DNA of 64,000 nucleotides from Pycnococcus provasolii (taxonomy: Eukaryota > Chlorophyta > Pseudoscourfieldiophyceae > Pseudoscourfieldiales > Pycnococcaceae): assembly GCA_938743325.2 (NCBI GenBank), contig OW568871.1, forward strand, positions 558,001 to 622,000, in the 5' to 3' direction. A program made the position numbers and the translations under genes. Below the pieces are notes generated by a model. It was not told the origin of the DNA. It ran no database searches and was given only the letters and a program-made list of their open reading frames with translations. Shown here piece by piece: positions 52,258-62,600 of this stretch (position 1 is its first letter; each line of letters starts with the position of its first letter).

Positions 52258-54792
52258 ATGGCGGGTGTTTCTTTTGTCTTCTTTTTCGTGCTCCTCGTCT
52301 CTCTCTTGGTGGCGTCACCACAGGGGGATGGTGGTGTCTCCGCCCGTCCCTCGTACTCCAATGGAGGCGGTGCTCACACCACCAACTATTGGCAGCAGCA
52401 GGCCTCGTCGTCGTCATCGCCGATGCGTGCGAATCGAAGGTGGATACAGGAGGGATTTCCTGAGATGATGATGCCGTCACCACCGCTACCGACGCAGCAG
52501 CAGCAACCACCAGCCCCTATGGCTCCACCACCGCCTGATGTACAGCTGATTAGTACCACCAGCGAGCCGCCAGCACCACCAGTCGTCCTTGGTGGTGACT
52601 TCGACGAATCAACGTATCCCGTCAGCACGAGCCCGATCATGATGGACGCGGCATCCTCGGTACCCTGGAACCTAGGATTCCGCTCGGAAGCATCGGACAC
52701 GCCAGAAAAGCCGATGCTCCTCGACACATCCTCACCACTTCTTGGAAGTCTTACGGCAGGAGAAAGGCGATACTTTGAGATCAACACAACAAACAAAGAC
52801 GTGCTGATCATCCTCGAGTCTATAGGCGGTGGTGACATCGATGTCTACTGTACGCCCGCGGACGGTTTGCTTGGTTTGATGAAGCCGTCACCGTCCTTCT
52901 CCGTTTGGAAGTCCGAGCACGGTGCAGGACACGACCATGTCTTCATCGGGCGTCGTGACAGCTTCTATTCCACAACGGTGAACTGCGTGCTTACCGCCTT
53001 CACGTCGTCAGATTTCAGCCTCACCGTAGAACTTACGGAAGGTGAGCGCAACGCCAATTCTTCGACTATCGCTGCGATGAATGACGTCTTCCGCGATTGC
53101 TGCACGGAGTCGCCGATGTCCTGCATGCTGTGGAAGGAAACGGCGATGTCGATCGATGCGGTGATGCCGGCATCCGCGCTGTGTCATATGGATGGCGTCG
53201 CACTCTGCGATGCCAGTGGCGGTGTCACCCATTTAGACCTGAGCAACTTCGACATGAGATGTGATGCAGGCGGCTCCTTGAAGGATGCACTCGGTAGCAT
53301 GCAAACTTCGCTGGTGCGTCTCGACATCTCGGGCAATCCATCCTTGACTGGTGACATTGGTGAAGTACTTATTGCGATTCGTGGAGCACCACTCCAAAGT
53401 CTTGATGCGAGCAAGACGTCTTTGAAAGGCACGATTGATTCGAACGAGCTCTTCTGCGAAGGAGGTGGCGATTCTCGTCTATCATCCCTTCACTCACTCT
53501 CGCTGGAACCAATTCATGATGAAGAAGATGATCACAATCATGAAGATGGCCACGAGATTACGATGACTTTTCCGGCGTGCCTCCTTCGCTCTTCGCTCGT
53601 GGAGCTGGTTGTCAGGCACGTCGACGTTCCCAGCGGAAAACTTTTCGACGCTTCGTCCACGACGGATCTGCCCCAAAACAATCTCACAACACTTGTGTGC
53701 GAGGACTGCAATTTGAAGGGATCTCTTCCGGAGAGCGTGTTCACTGCATCGCCTAAGCTCATGATCATCAACCTTGAGAACAACGAATTGACAGGAGAAA
53801 TGCCCGAGCTCGCGGCGGAGTCGCCCATCGTCAGCATAGAACTAGATGACAACCAGTTCGCAGGACGTCTGCCAGCGAACTACGTGAACGCCAAGGACAT
53901 TGGGCATATCAGCGTGTCCAACAATCGCCTCACAGCACTTCCGATGGATCTCGATGTTCCATCACCACCTGCAAAACTTTCGCTCTTCATGGCTAGCAAC
54001 AACAGCATCAGCGGTTCAGTCCCCAACTGGCTTGTGATGGCACCGGAACTCATGGTCCTGGATCTCGGAGCCAATGAGCTTTCTGGAACTCTTCCCACGC
54101 AGGACAACCTCTTCCCAACTGCACGCATCGTAATCCTCGCCAACAACACGTTGAGCGGAGAATTGCCAGATGCGTTCCAGGACAGCTCTCTGTTCTCTTC
54201 ACGCATTGTCACGATGGGTCCTTTCGCTCTGAAGCACGTGCTCGACTTAACGAACAACGCCCTCAGCGGAAGGCTTCCCGTCTGGCTTGCGGAGATCCGT
54301 GCTCCTCCGCATCTCGACGTCAAGCTGTCAGGAAACTACTGGAGTGACTGTGAAGGTGAAGACGATCGCGAGATGCAGCTGTCTCTTGCCGCTTTTGGGT
54401 GGACTGGTGCGTGCATCAAATTGGATATGGATGGCCTGCACACGCATTCGACAGATGGTCCTACCGACATCCAAACAACCGTGGATCTACCTCCTGCTGC
54501 TGGTGCTCAAGAGGAGATTCTTTCTGTTAAGGTGGAGCAAGAAGAACCGTCACGAGGTGGTGTGGAGGAGGAGACGACGACGACGACGACGAACGCTGTG
54601 ACAACTGAGGAAACGACGACGACGACTCAGAAAAGTCGCGCGGGCATGATTGGCTTGAACGCCTTTCTGGGCACCGTGCTCGCTCTAAGCGTCGTGGCTG
54701 TAGTCATCTTGGCTGTCCGTCACACCAGGATGAAACGACGCAAGGAAGCTGCAAGGCGATTTGTGGCAGAAATGCCCAACGTCAACGTGTAG
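52258..54792 (+). CDS. Leucine-rich-repeat receptor-like membrane protein without kinase
   Basis: 844 residues from the ATG at 52258. A signal peptide (VSFVFFFVLLVSLLVASP) is followed by a Pro/Ser/Gln-rich region and a ~100-residue beta-rich module (ERRYFEINTTNKDVLIILES ... GGDIDVYC) resembling a PPC-type adhesion domain. Then come ~10 plant-type leucine-rich repeats with the LxGxLP pattern (NLKGSLPESVF, NELTGEMPELA, NQFAGRLPAN, NSISGSVPNWL, NELSGTLPT). A Thr/Glu-rich stalk encoded by GACGAC repeats (54571-54590 and 54614-54630) leads to one transmembrane helix (FLGTVLALSVVAVVILAV) and a short basic cytosolic tail. It is a receptor-like protein; signalling would need a partner because no kinase follows. 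Confidence 0.85.
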   Translation: MAGVSFVFFFVLLVSLLVASPQGDGGVSARPSYSNGGGAHTTNYWQQQASSSSSPMRANRRWIQEGFPEMMMPSPPLPTQQQQPPAPMAPPPPDVQLISTTSEPPAPPVVLGGDFDESTYPVSTSPIMMDAASSVPWNLGFRSEASDTPEKPMLLDTSSPLLGSLTAGERRYFEINTTNKDVLIILESIGGGDIDVYCTPADGLLGLMKPSPSFSVWKSEHGAGHDHVFIGRRDSFYSTTVNCVLTAFTSSDFSLTVELTEGERNANSSTIAAMNDVFRDCCTESPMSCMLWKETAMSIDAVMPASALCHMDGVALCDASGGVTHLDLSNFDMRCDAGGSLKDALGSMQTSLVRLDISGNPSLTGDIGEVLIAIRGAPLQSLDASKTSLKGTIDSNELFCEGGGDSRLSSLHSLSLEPIHDEEDDHNHEDGHEITMTFPACLLRSSLVELVVRHVDVPSGKLFDASSTTDLPQNNLTTLVCEDCNLKGSLPESVFTASPKLMIINLENNELTGEMPELAAESPIVSIELDDNQFAGRLPANYVNAKDIGHISVSNNRLTALPMDLDVPSPPAKLSLFMASNNSISGSVPNWLVMAPELMVLDLGANELSGTLPTQDNLFPTARIVILANNTLSGELPDAFQDSSLFSSRIVTMGPFALKHVLDLTNNALSGRLPVWLAEIRAPPHLDVKLSGNYWSDCEGEDDREMQLSLAAFGWTGACIKLDMDGLHTHSTDGPTDIQTTVDLPPAAGAQEEILSVKVEQEEPSRGGVEEETTTTTTNAVTTEETTTTTQKSRAGMIGLNAFLGTVLALSVVAVVILAVRHTRMKRRKEAARRFVAEMPNVNV

Positions 54793-54907
54793 AGAGGAGT
54801 GTGGAGCTGGGAGCCTGGCTGGGTCAAGAAGAGAAGTGCAATTGTTGCAACCATTATGGCAAAACATTTTGAAACAAACATATTTCACTCACTTACTTCA
54901 ATTTACT

Positions 54908-57900
54908 TTACTTTGACGACGTAATTTCTGCGGACATCATCTCCACCTCCGTATCCAACTCGCTGTACAATTCCTGGAGCTCCTTGATTCTTTCGTCATC
55001 CGCGTCCCAGAATCCTCGCCCATGAAGCTCCAGCATTCTCCTAACAACATTCTTGAAAGCCTCCGGGTTCGCCTCGCGCAACTTCTCACGCATCGCCTCA
55101 TCCGCGACGTACGTCTCGAAGCTCTGGTCGTACACAAAGTCGTCCTGGAATCCTGCGGTTCCTGCCCAGCCAACCATCGCCGTGAAGCGCTGGGATATTT
55201 CGAAAGCTCCCCCGGAGCCCTGCTCGCTCATCGCCTCCGCCCATCGTGGATTGAGGAGTCGTGTGCGGTATTCCATTCTCAACGTCTCGTCGAGCTCCTT
55301 CGGATCGTCGTCGCCAAACGTCTCCACAATGCTGCAACCCACCTTAGATGGATCCGCGCCAGACTTTGCCTTGGCTGAGCGCGCCGCGCTGAGCAAAGCG
55401 CCGGTGTTCGCGTAGTACTCCTGGATGTCCGTCAGGCCGTACTCCACGGAGTCGATCGCCTGCACCACGCGATCTGTGGTCGCGAGCAGAGAGTTGAGAA
55501 CCTCCGGCCTCGCCTCGCCTCGCTCACCGCCGCGCCCGTAGCTGAATGAATTGCGATTTACCCACGTGTCGCCAAGCTCGTCTCCCGACGTCCAGTTCCC
55601 AGCACCAACGCGCTCGTTCACCATGCTGCCGTAGTCACCCGCGGGATTCGAAAACAGACGCGCGGTCCCCCTCTCGATGCCCTGGGCCTCCATCGCCCTT
55701 GCGTGCTTTCGGATGAAGTTCCGCTCCTCCGGCTCGTCTGCTGCCGCGGCGCGCTCGAACAGATCGTCGAGCAGACTGACGACATTCGCGAACGTGTCTC
55801 TGAAAATGCCGGACATGTTGCACAGAACGTCCACACGAGGCCGTCCTGGTGGCTGCAGCTCGTCGAGCGGGATCAGCTCGAAACGCGCAACACGGCCCGT
55901 ACCCTCTGCTACCGCACGCGCTCCTACGAGCTCGAGTGCCACGGCGACGCTCTCACCCTTCGTCTTGATCGCGTCGAGACCCCAGAGATTCACGCTCACC
56001 GTCTCGGGGTACACGCCATCGTTGTCAGCCACGTGCTTCGCCAAGATAGCCCGCGCCACCGCGCCGCCTCGCGTCGTCGCGGAGGCGCTGGGCATGCGGT
56101 ATGGGTCAAGTGCGTGGACGTTGCGTCCCGTGGGGAGCACACCCGGTCCGTCGCGGAGCAGGTCGCCACCCGTCGCGGGGGGCACAAATTCGCCATTCAG
56201 GGCGCGGACAACACCGTCGAGTTCCTCGGGAGTGCGCTCGAGCAGCTGCTTGATTTCAATCGCCTCACGAAGCTTCGCCTCGTTCTCAGCGGGGAAGGCG
56301 AGCGACTCACCACCGACTTCCACCTTGCCAGCACACACCGCGGCCACCGCCTCCGTGGAAAGCGAGTCGCCAAAGTACGCCTCGAGGTACGACACAAGCA
56401 CGCCCTCCGTGGGTTTCTGGCCGAGGGTATGGAGTCCAGATGAGAACAGGCGCTGCTCGAGAATGCTGAGGTAGCCGTAAACGTCGTCGGCGTACCGATC
56501 GAAGAGCTCGGGGGAGGTGGACTGCACATCCTCTGCATCTCCCGGGAAGGGAACGTCTGAGGTGAGACCTGCTTTTTCAATCGCTTGCATAATCTGCTCG
56601 CGGAGCGCGAGTCTCACGTCCGCAACGTCAGCGCCCTGCGCCTCACGATATTCGGTGAGCACGGCGCGCGCCTCAGTCAGCGCTGCGTACAGTCCCGAGC
56701 GACCGTACGGGGGCACGTTGTAGCTGACTAACGTTCCGTAGCCGCGTCGCTTCGCCACAACACTCTCGCTCGGATTATTCGCGGCGTAGACGTAGACGTT
56801 CGGTAAGTCAGCAAGGAGTGTATCGCTCCAGCTGTCGTACCCGGTATTGCCCAGCGGGCTACCTGGCAGCCACTCGACAGTGCCGTGCATACCCATGTGT
56901 AGCACGGCATCCGCCTCGTAATCTTCCGAGAGCCACTTGTAGAACGCCGCGTACTGCGGATGCGGCGTGAGGTCGCGCTCGAATAAGAGGCGCATGGGAT
57001 CTCCCTCAACGCCGAGCGCTGGCTGCACGCCAAAGAACACATTGCCGCACTGCACGCCAGCCACGACGAATCCCGACCCGTCCTGCGCGGTTTTGATGCC
57101 ACGATACGCACGAAGATCGCCCCAGGCACTCTGCATGTTCCTGACCATGAGATCACTGGACGGCAGGAAGGGCAGAGGTCCCCACTCCGTTGGTCCGTAT
57201 GATTCGGGAAAGGAGAGCCACTCCTTGAGCAGCGACGGCGACACGACGGTGCCACCCGCTGAGGCAGTATTCGAGGACCCAATCGCCTTTTCAACCGCCT
57301 TCGATGCAGCTCCCATGCCTCGCGCCGCGGCAACCTCGCCCTCGAGCTGACGGAGAACCTCGACGATCGACTCACCCGTTGGCAGGCTGCTGCGATCTCC
57401 ATCATTCGAAAGCTGGTAGCCCTCGTCCGCAAGGCGCGCGATCATCGCGTCAAGACTATTGGGCACATTCAGCAGCGCGGCTGTCCCTGTGGCGCCCACG
57501 CCCGGTGGAAATCCGTACAGGATGACCGCGATGCGCTTTTCGCTCTCCGGCTTGCGTCGCAGTGACACCCACTTTTTCAGGCGCCTGGCTAACGCAACGA
57601 CGCGCTCCTCGGCGAGGAAGATATCGTCGCCCACCAGCCCACCGAGCGTCACGGTGTCTATTGCTCCGTCAAGCTCGGGCAGAGAGTACAGCACGACCGA
57701 CTGCAGGCCGGCAATGCCGTCGCGAGCCCAGCTTGCCATGTCCTGTATGAGGAGCGGTGCGGCAACAACGTACGGAACGTTCTTGGATTGCAGGATGGTT
57801 GACGCGATGTCTTGCTGCCTTCCAGCCTCCATGGTTCCCGCTGGGCCCCCGACGAGGGGAAAGCCGATCGTGCTGACGATCGCGTCCACCATAATTTGCT

Positions 57901-59455
57901 TGCTCTGATCTAGCTTCGATGATCCCACTTGCTGGATTTCATGCTCGGTTGTGAACAGATCGCGCACGACGGTGTGCGCCTCGACGCCATTAATAAACAC
58001 GGGAACTGGCAGCAGATCTTCGCACTCGAGACGACGAATGAGCTGATCGATGTACGGCTGATTGGTGATGACGTGCTTGCGGTAGAGCAGCATACCCACG
58101 ACGGTTTTCGCGGCGTTCGGTTTTTGTTGTCTGTACCACGTCATGTAGTCTGGCAGCGACGTGAAATATCGCTTGTCGTAGTCGGGATGGTACACACCCA
58201 AAGCGGGCGTCTCTATGAGTTTCTGTGGCTTGAGGCGTTGCGAAGACGACTCGTCGAGCAGGTATTCTTTTGCGAGCGTCAAAAATGCCTGCTCGACATT
58301 GTGCTTGCCAGCCTGATTCCAGTACGCGTATATTTGCAGCCAGTTGCGCAGGTCACGCGCCTTCTCTCCGGGAACGAAGCGCAGAAGTGCCGGCCCAATC
58401 TTCAGGAAAGACAGATAACCGACAAGCTTGTCCTCTTCGCGGTTCGAGCCGAACTTGGACAAGATTGCCTTGACCGCGGGCGGCGGACCAGCCTTCTTGC
58501 CGTCTTTAGGTGGCTTCATGGTAAACGTGCCAATGCGTGTGCTGCTCATCAGCTCGAGAGCGGACTCGAATACCAGTCGAGTTGGTATATCTTTAATTCG
58601 CGCGTTGAGCCACTCCACCTGATCGTAGTCGAATAGCAAGGACATGAACACCGCGTTGGCTTGTGCTAGTGCCGATTCGACAGCCTCTGGGTTGCTCTCG
58701 ATGTCTCGGTCGCTGAAGACTTTTATGGAGACAGATTTTGGCAGGTTGAGCGAGTTGTACAGCGAGACGTTGAACGACTCGAAGCCTGTAATGAGAACGA
58801 CGTTTGCTGCTGGTGCTGCTGTTGTCGCGGGTTCTTTTTCTTCGTCTTCGTCTTCTGCAAGCGCCAGAACCTGGCGGGCGTCGGCGTTTTGTATGTGCTT
58901 CTCTAATTTGGCACGAGCTCGATCGAGAAGCAGGCGTGTTGACGCGGCGTCGCGTTGAAATGCCGTCCACTCCGGTTTGGTTTCTGCGCTTTGCATAATT
59001 TTTGAGAAGGTTTCTCCGTCTTCTTCCAGAGCGAGTCGCTTGAAGGCCGCCTCGTCGTTGATGCGTTCGTCGACTGTCGAGAAGAAGTTTGAGTAGGCAT
59101 CGTCAAGTGATGTTTGCATTGAGGAGACTTCGTTTGCTAGCCTGAGACGCTCCTCCTCCTGCGCCGAAGCGTCGGCGGATGCGTCGTCATCATCCGGGTT
59201 CATCGCGAGGATCTCCGCAGAGAACTGCTCCGCGGGCGAAGAAGATGACGCGGATGCCGAGGAGGACGAAGCATTGCGATAACCCCCTCCTAACCCCCTA
59301 CTGATAGCGGAGGAGCTATGAGGAGCACGATGAGCAGAGGCAACACCATAGACGTGAGCACCATAGACGTGAGCACGAGAACGAACGCACGCATTCTTGA
59401 CGCACGCGCTACGCACAGACATCCTCCTCAAGGACGTCGACGTCGACGTCGGCAT
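54908..59455 (-). CDS. CHLH: Magnesium chelatase subunit H, plastid precursor
   Basis: 1515 residues from the ATG at 59455 (a second ATG, 59422, would also leave a transit peptide). ChlH binds protoporphyrin IX and, with ChlI/ChlD, inserts Mg2+ in the first committed step of chlorophyll synthesis in the plastid. The N-terminal ~110 residues are Ser/Arg/Ala-rich (transit peptide plus linker). The ChlH N-terminal domain follows (VVLITGFESFNVSLYNSL, then FMSLLFDYDQVEWL). The CobN/Mg-chelatase core includes LHMGMHGTVEWLPGSPLGNT, YVYAANNPSESVVAKRRGYG and LVSYNVPPYGRSGLYAAL, and the C-terminal part FEISQRFTAMVGWAGTAGFQ. The protein is about 120 residues longer than the usual ~1380-1400, mostly in the N-terminal extension. 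A TTAGGG-type box lies ~150 bp upstream. Confidence 0.97.
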   Translation of the reverse strand: MPTSTSTSLRRMSVRSACVKNACVRSRAHVYGAHVYGVASAHRAPHSSSAISRGLGGGYRNASSSSASASSSSPAEQFSAEILAMNPDDDDASADASAQEEERLRLANEVSSMQTSLDDAYSNFFSTVDERINDEAAFKRLALEEDGETFSKIMQSAETKPEWTAFQRDAASTRLLLDRARAKLEKHIQNADARQVLALAEDEDEEKEPATTAAPAANVVLITGFESFNVSLYNSLNLPKSVSIKVFSDRDIESNPEAVESALAQANAVFMSLLFDYDQVEWLNARIKDIPTRLVFESALELMSSTRIGTFTMKPPKDGKKAGPPPAVKAILSKFGSNREEDKLVGYLSFLKIGPALLRFVPGEKARDLRNWLQIYAYWNQAGKHNVEQAFLTLAKEYLLDESSSQRLKPQKLIETPALGVYHPDYDKRYFTSLPDYMTWYRQQKPNAAKTVVGMLLYRKHVITNQPYIDQLIRRLECEDLLPVPVFINGVEAHTVVRDLFTTEHEIQQVGSSKLDQSKQIMVDAIVSTIGFPLVGGPAGTMEAGRQQDIASTILQSKNVPYVVAAPLLIQDMASWARDGIAGLQSVVLYSLPELDGAIDTVTLGGLVGDDIFLAEERVVALARRLKKWVSLRRKPESEKRIAVILYGFPPGVGATGTAALLNVPNSLDAMIARLADEGYQLSNDGDRSSLPTGESIVEVLRQLEGEVAAARGMGAASKAVEKAIGSSNTASAGGTVVSPSLLKEWLSFPESYGPTEWGPLPFLPSSDLMVRNMQSAWGDLRAYRGIKTAQDGSGFVVAGVQCGNVFFGVQPALGVEGDPMRLLFERDLTPHPQYAAFYKWLSEDYEADAVLHMGMHGTVEWLPGSPLGNTGYDSWSDTLLADLPNVYVYAANNPSESVVAKRRGYGTLVSYNVPPYGRSGLYAALTEARAVLTEYREAQGADVADVRLALREQIMQAIEKAGLTSDVPFPGDAEDVQSTSPELFDRYADDVYGYLSILEQRLFSSGLHTLGQKPTEGVLVSYLEAYFGDSLSTEAVAAVCAGKVEVGGESLAFPAENEAKLREAIEIKQLLERTPEELDGVVRALNGEFVPPATGGDLLRDGPGVLPTGRNVHALDPYRMPSASATTRGGAVARAILAKHVADNDGVYPETVSVNLWGLDAIKTKGESVAVALELVGARAVAEGTGRVARFELIPLDELQPPGRPRVDVLCNMSGIFRDTFANVVSLLDDLFERAAAADEPEERNFIRKHARAMEAQGIERGTARLFSNPAGDYGSMVNERVGAGNWTSGDELGDTWVNRNSFSYGRGGERGEARPEVLNSLLATTDRVVQAIDSVEYGLTDIQEYYANTGALLSAARSAKAKSGADPSKVGCSIVETFGDDDPKELDETLRMEYRTRLLNPRWAEAMSEQGSGGAFEISQRFTAMVGWAGTAGFQDDFVYDQSFETYVADEAMREKLREANPEAFKNVVRRMLELHGRGFWDADDERIKELQELYSELDTEVEMMSAEITSSK

Positions 59456-59605
59456 GCTAAAGTTTATGCTGAGCCGAATGCGAGGCCTGCTTCGTGTGCG
59501 GAAAGGGAACTCCGGGGGGGGAGGGGAGGAAGAAAATCTCAAACCAGGAAATTCTGTGGCTCCTGAGTGTCTGTGTCAGCCTCGTTGGGTGGGGGGAAGG
59601 AAGGG

Positions 59606-59636
59606 ATCCGGGTTAGGGTTTAGGGTTACGGGCTGA
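59606..59636 (+). repeat. Short telomere-type box upstream of ChlH
   Basis: Reads GGGTTAGGGTTTAGGGTTACGGG, with both TTAGGG and TTTAGGG spacing. It sits between the ChlH start and the end of the next minus-strand gene. Confidence 0.8.
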
Positions 59637-59673
59637 CGGGTTCCTGGAATCTTAAGCCTTAGCTGGCATGTTT

Positions 59674-62600
59674 TTACTTCGCGGTTGAGTGACTCAGCGC
59701 CGTTTGCGCCACCTTCAGCGCCGCAACTCGCTCACCCTCCGCCTCTGCTGCCGCTCGACCCAACTGACGCACTAGCACACCGCCTCTATCAAGAACACGG
59801 TAGAGCGTGTCCGTGGCGGCGATGCGCTCGTTCAGTAACGCGCACGCCGACTCGCTCGCACCCGCGCCGCCGTGCGCGCATCGTGCCAGCTCCGCCGCCC
59901 TGTCGCGACGCAGCGCCTCGACGTCGCCAGCCAGGCGGTCGCGGCCGTACGCGCGCGCGCGCGCGTCCATCGCAGCCGTCGCCGCTTTGTAGAGGCGGCG
60001 GTCCTTCGCGTGGAGACGCTCCACCTGCTTCGTCGCGAACGGCGTCACGTCGCCAACGTGCGCGTCGGCGCCGTGGAACTCCTCCAGCGCCTTCTTGCGC
60101 CCCTCCTCGCCGCCGTCGCCGAGCAGGCGCTGGCGGCGGAACGCCATATCCGCGTATGCACCCAGCTCAGCCTTTCCGTCGGCTGCCCGCCGAAACGGCG
60201 GCAGCACGCCGTGCGCCACCAGCCAGGCCCGCAAGAGCACGATGCTCTCATCGAACCTCTCGTGCACAACAACAAAACATTCGTCGCTCTCCAGAAGAGA
60301 CCCAGGCAACGCACGCGCCTGCCGATTCACGAGCGGCTGACTCGCCATCGGCCAGTCGAAGTCACCCTCCAGCTCATCGACGGATGCGCCCTCATTCTTC
60401 GCGAGCCACTCCTCCAGCGTGGAATTCAGGAGACGCGACCATCCAACAAACTCCCAGTCGCTCAAGAATCGTCGAACAGGGTCACGCACGCTGCTGACGA
60501 CGAGCGGCGATGAGCCAAGCAGCCTTGTGCCAAACTCCAGCGAGTGGTTACCCGTGATGTGAGCTAGAAAAACGTCAGGCATCTGACTCACCTTGGCCAC
60601 GGAAGTTCTCACTTTCAGGTCCGCAGGATCGAGGTAGTCGTACTGCGTGCCATTGCCGGTGGGTGCCATCGTTCCCCACAGCGTGAAGTGCTCGACGCGC
60701 CGGCTTGGTCGATACACGCGCCGGTTCGTATTTAGCGCGAGGCGCGCCAGCACACTCGCCAGAACCGTGGATGCCGTCTTGTGCGTCTTGATGAGCATGA
60801 TTGGCTTTTTGCGCTCGCTCTCCTCTTCTTCTGCAGCGCAGCTCTCGTCCTGAACAATCGCCGCCTCTCGACTCAGCGCGTCAATCAGGCGCACGGCATA
60901 CTTGAGATTGATCGCCTCCGTCTCAAGCGCGGCATGTGCAGCTTGCAGGGCACCTTCGACGTCACCTCGGTTGTACATCACAGCCGCAAGCATTTCCCAA
61001 GCGCGCCCACGCTCGTGATCCTTTGCTGACCGAACCGCCCTGACGGCTAGTCGCGTCGCGGCATCTCGCATAATTTTGGAGAAAGCCACATCCTCGTCGT
61101 CCGCAAGCATGAGAAGTGGGAGAACGACATGCGCCGTGGCGTTGATTGACACCGGGTCCACCTCAAGCGCAGTTGCGATGTGCTTCCAGCTCGCTTCGCT
61201 CAGCGCGAGTGTATATCCCAGTTCGGAACAAACGAAGTTGCTGGTTGCAGCGGCAAGCTCAACACGAGCCCTGGCATGCGCCTTCGCACCCGCGGGACTG
61301 TTCGCAACAAGCTGCGACTTGCTGTAGCCGTCCGCAAGTGCTCTCTCCAGATTCCAACGCGACGCATCCGTCCACATGCGTTTGGATGTTTGGAAAGTTC
61401 GCACCGCTTGTATGGTATTTCCGACGATCGCAGCGAGCGCTCGGCTTTCCGACTTGCACGTATCTGTCTCATGAGAGCTTTCTTCTGCGACGGTAATGTC
61501 GGTGAGGTTCTTCAGCAGGCTTTGCAAGTCAAGGCTTGGCGATTCTGTGATGTTCTTGTCATTCACGACAAATGCGAGCGCGCGGGACAGCGTTTCGTCG
61601 GCTGCCAGCGTGGCGCACAGCCGCCGGGGCGACGAGGTTGTGAATTTGCCGTCGACCATGAGCGGGTCCCCGCTGTGCATCTGCATGACCGAGGGGTTGA
61701 ATGTTTTCTCACTCGTCGTCGCGTCCGTGGCCAGCACCACGCAGAACGACGCAACGCGCGCAAGGCAAGCGGCAGTAGCGGTTAAAGTTAGCGTATTTTT
61801 GGTCATGCCGCGCGTCGACGGTCGTTTGCGCAGTTGTTGCATGTGCGAGCGAGTCGTGACTCCTATCGTTGGAGTCGACGTGTTCGGTGGTGCCAGGTCG
61901 TCTTCAAGTTTGTCCACCTTTTGGCTTCTGCTCTGAGAGGAGGAGGAGGTTGTCACGTGCATGTAACTCGCAAAGCCTACGACAAACACGGCAAAGCCTC
62001 TTATGAGTGTGGGCCATCGCCGGTCGCAGACGTACTGCAGCATGCTGCTGATGGCCAAGCCTCCGACCGCCGCACATCCTTTGGCAACACCACCAAGCTT
62101 TCGCGTGACGAGTCCAACGAGCAAACCGCCAACGGCGTTGATCCACACGACGGGCGAAGTTGACACGCTGACAGCGTCACTCCACGACCCTTTCGTCGTG
62201 AGAAGGATTGGGAGCACAGCAAAGAGCGACATTTCGATGGAAAACCACGCGACTGGGATGGCTGAAAACTTCCGCATCAGCCGCTGGCAAATGCATGCCG
62301 AGAGCCCGGAGAGGGCTGCCGCCAAAAGCACGCACGTCACACCACTTGCGACGACGAGCGTGCTGTTGTCGACGGCATCTTTTGGGCTGCTTGCTTGTTC
62401 TTGATTGCAGCTCAGCGGCATCGCGGCAGCCCCGAGCGCGGAGATGGCGGTGAGCTGCTTACGCGTTTGTGCCTCACCGAGTATCAGATACGCGAAGAGA
62501 GCGGTCCAGAGGATTTTCGTCTGCACGAGTGCGGCGAAGGTTGCGCCGTCGACGTGTCTGCTCGCGAACGCCATGAGCAGGTTTTGCACCATGTACAGGA

